Positions 8,001 through 8,194 of a DNA stretch of 8,194 nucleotides are shown one piece after another; the stretch's first letter is position 1; each line of letters starts with the position of its first letter. The DNA comes from Spirochaetes bacterium RIFOXYC1_FULL_54_7 (lineage in GTDB: Bacteria > Spirochaetota > Spirochaetia > Treponematales > UBA12059), in NCBI GenBank assembly GCA_001830645.1, contig MIBM01000084.1, forward strand, positions 4,323 through 12,516, read 5' to 3'. Position numbers and translations under genes: made by a program. The notes beneath the pieces are model-generated. The model was given only the letters and a program-made list of their open reading frames with translations. It ran no database searches and was not told where the DNA came from.

Positions 8001-8194
8001 AGGACAATTCCATCAGTGGAGGCCAATGAAATTTCACCAGAACTTCCAGAAGGACTGTCATAACGCTCGGTGGCAGCCTCGAGGAAATAGGCGATGGATC
8101 CATCATCGATGGAAACCGAGGCACTAAGGTCATACAGGCTCGAACCGCTTATATCAAGGGCTGCTGCGTAGGCGAACCAGGATGAACCGGCGCC
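5072..8194 (-). CDS. tamB: TamB / AsmA-like translocation and assembly protein, C-terminal 1040 residues (5' end outside window)
   Basis: TamB proteins are anchored in the inner membrane and span the periplasm as a long beta-taco with a hydrophobic groove. They bind an Omp85 barrel and act in barrel-protein assembly and in phospholipid movement to the outer membrane. The frame is open from the right edge to the TAA at 5072, so the N-terminal anchor is missing; the TTG at 8026 is internal, because the frame continues 56 codons upstream without a stop. Most of the visible protein is repeating short amphipathic strands (for example the GDISIFSDFTQLSY and LKLAGRISDPEINGTVEF units). The last roughly 350 residues fit the TamB (DUF490) domain: GRGVRLYFPDKRLPLIYGQA near 759, then LRGGTVFYIQKNFYLKNATV, then SVPGMSEAEIARLLG, which resembles the family's S-x-P-x-M-S-x-x-x-I-x-x-L-L signature. 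It ends with strand-rich FSIFWRIPLK. It directly precedes bamA. Order matches T. pallidum TP0325. Confidence 0.92.
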   Translation of the reverse strand, partial: GAGSSWFAYAAALDISGSSLYDLSASVSIDDGSIAYFLEAATERYDSPSGSSGEISLASTDGIVLEGIEAFSQADRAGITVEGTLALGDNAYLEAGLRLDKFSLGSFQELLGSLLGQNAVSILSPFRLDGDISIFSDFTQLSYTSVNTLIVHEGLSSAFGVASFSGTSEYLEIRNLDASINGYALNGSVSIDYSSPAGLGYTIGLVIQEIPYRFSGTIYGDSLFMSGDYGFSLSVRGLGRELVVQLGFDNLPFQAPEAVLVLGLRSTARFAGLNNWDLVVERAVIEPASSGTSRMPAISLSGSFNQAGGRVSRLGVADDVSSMEGTADVTWEYRDGLWVAVNGLLEAIDGESYAVDGEYRNGELSVLVEIVRAQMARLPVKINGRFDASLKVTGPIGDPSADFSFALNEGSRLNDLPVASGRGSYSAGTLTIANARGRFLAQSMDNASGTYNISDKRLTGSARAFLTLGTQRYEGSVAFNGQARVNELASTEDYLVNGTIAGFAFGPATSQWPFELILTDEQRVFRAGPENQARLSLSTAGELSAHLAPGLPLSLNAVGRIAEGSISLELKQVSVAMPFLFQLMRLPFVEAISGTATGNLKLAGRISDPEINGTVEFDNVYLGVPEFVSAPIGPFTEPLYFTGRNMETLQSDLRCGDARLSANLVATFRAYIPSELDITVQSTGPGYVPVQMGLLGMDIGGFAQPSLLFELNDGQARLSGSVMFPTGDIILTSELVTGAAVEGNKDASNFSLALDLSFGRGVRLYFPDKRLPLIYGQADPSSRLAVSFDGATDSFELNGQAALRGGTVFYIQKNFYLKNATVAFNEDETSFDPVISLEAETRSRNETGSVLVLLSAKNSRLSDLSFRLESVPGMSEAEIARLLGMDLLAVKEGETPELGRVIIENTDLLPQLNIISVFERNVQELLGLDLFFVRSQILQRWLYDLSGLAGPDNTASLADYLENTAVIGGKYIRDDLFFQLAFRLQEPVLAESKFPGLNSEIGLEWVTPHFVLNWRFQPENPDTLFVTDQSFSIFWRIPLK

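Noticed and set aside
7800..8026. TTG at 8026 as the start of tamB
   Set aside because: The same frame continues without a stop to the window edge with similar beta-strand composition, and TamB needs an N-terminal membrane anchor that is not seen here; the gene is simply cut by the window.
1..8194. Mobile elements, CRISPR arrays, tRNA or rRNA genes, phage or defence systems
   Set aside because: I saw no repeated spacer pattern, terminal inverted repeats, transposase motifs or structured RNA gene; nearly all bases are accounted for by five coding regions of conserved families.

Overview
The window holds a spirochaete-type outer-membrane biogenesis cluster next to mutS. On the minus strand the order is tamB (3' part), bamA, skp and then mutS (5' half). 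From established knowledge, this matches Treponema pallidum TP0325-TP0328, and Borrelia burgdorferi has tamB and bamA side by side with mutS close by. Base composition is near balanced to slightly GC-rich. AGG/CTG-rich coding and rare TTA/CTA/TCA codons fit a moderate-GC member of the Treponema/Spirochaetaceae group. The genus cannot be fixed from the sequence alone.

Layout: 1-1300 is mutS (minus, runs off the left edge, only the mismatch-recognition half present). 1338-1877 is a STAS-domain anti-sigma-antagonist-like gene, the only plus-strand gene, divergent from mutS and convergent with skp. 1909-2448 is skp (minus). 2466-2491 is a terminator-like hairpin between skp and bamA. 2505-5057 is bamA (minus). 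5072-8194 is tamB (minus, runs off the right edge, N-terminus missing). No gene-free stretch exceeds 50 bases: the gaps are 1301-1337, 1878-1908, 2449-2504 and 5058-5071.

How the genes work together: Skp is a periplasmic holdase for unfolded outer-membrane proteins. BamA folds and inserts these proteins into the outer membrane. TamB is an inner-membrane-anchored, periplasm-spanning partner of BamA-family barrels, also linked to lipid transport between membranes. The three genes look like one transcription unit. MutS (DNA mismatch repair) is functionally unrelated but lies on the same strand further downstream. The STAS gene sits inverted between skp and mutS with no recognised terminator on either side.

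The gene content itself is conserved housekeeping. The less ordinary points are regulatory: an intrinsic-terminator-like hairpin between bamA and skp, a compact divergent mutS/STAS start region with a promoter implying a near-leaderless mutS mRNA, and a possible non-contiguous operon with the STAS gene lying antisense inside it. I saw no mobile element, CRISPR array, tRNA or rRNA.
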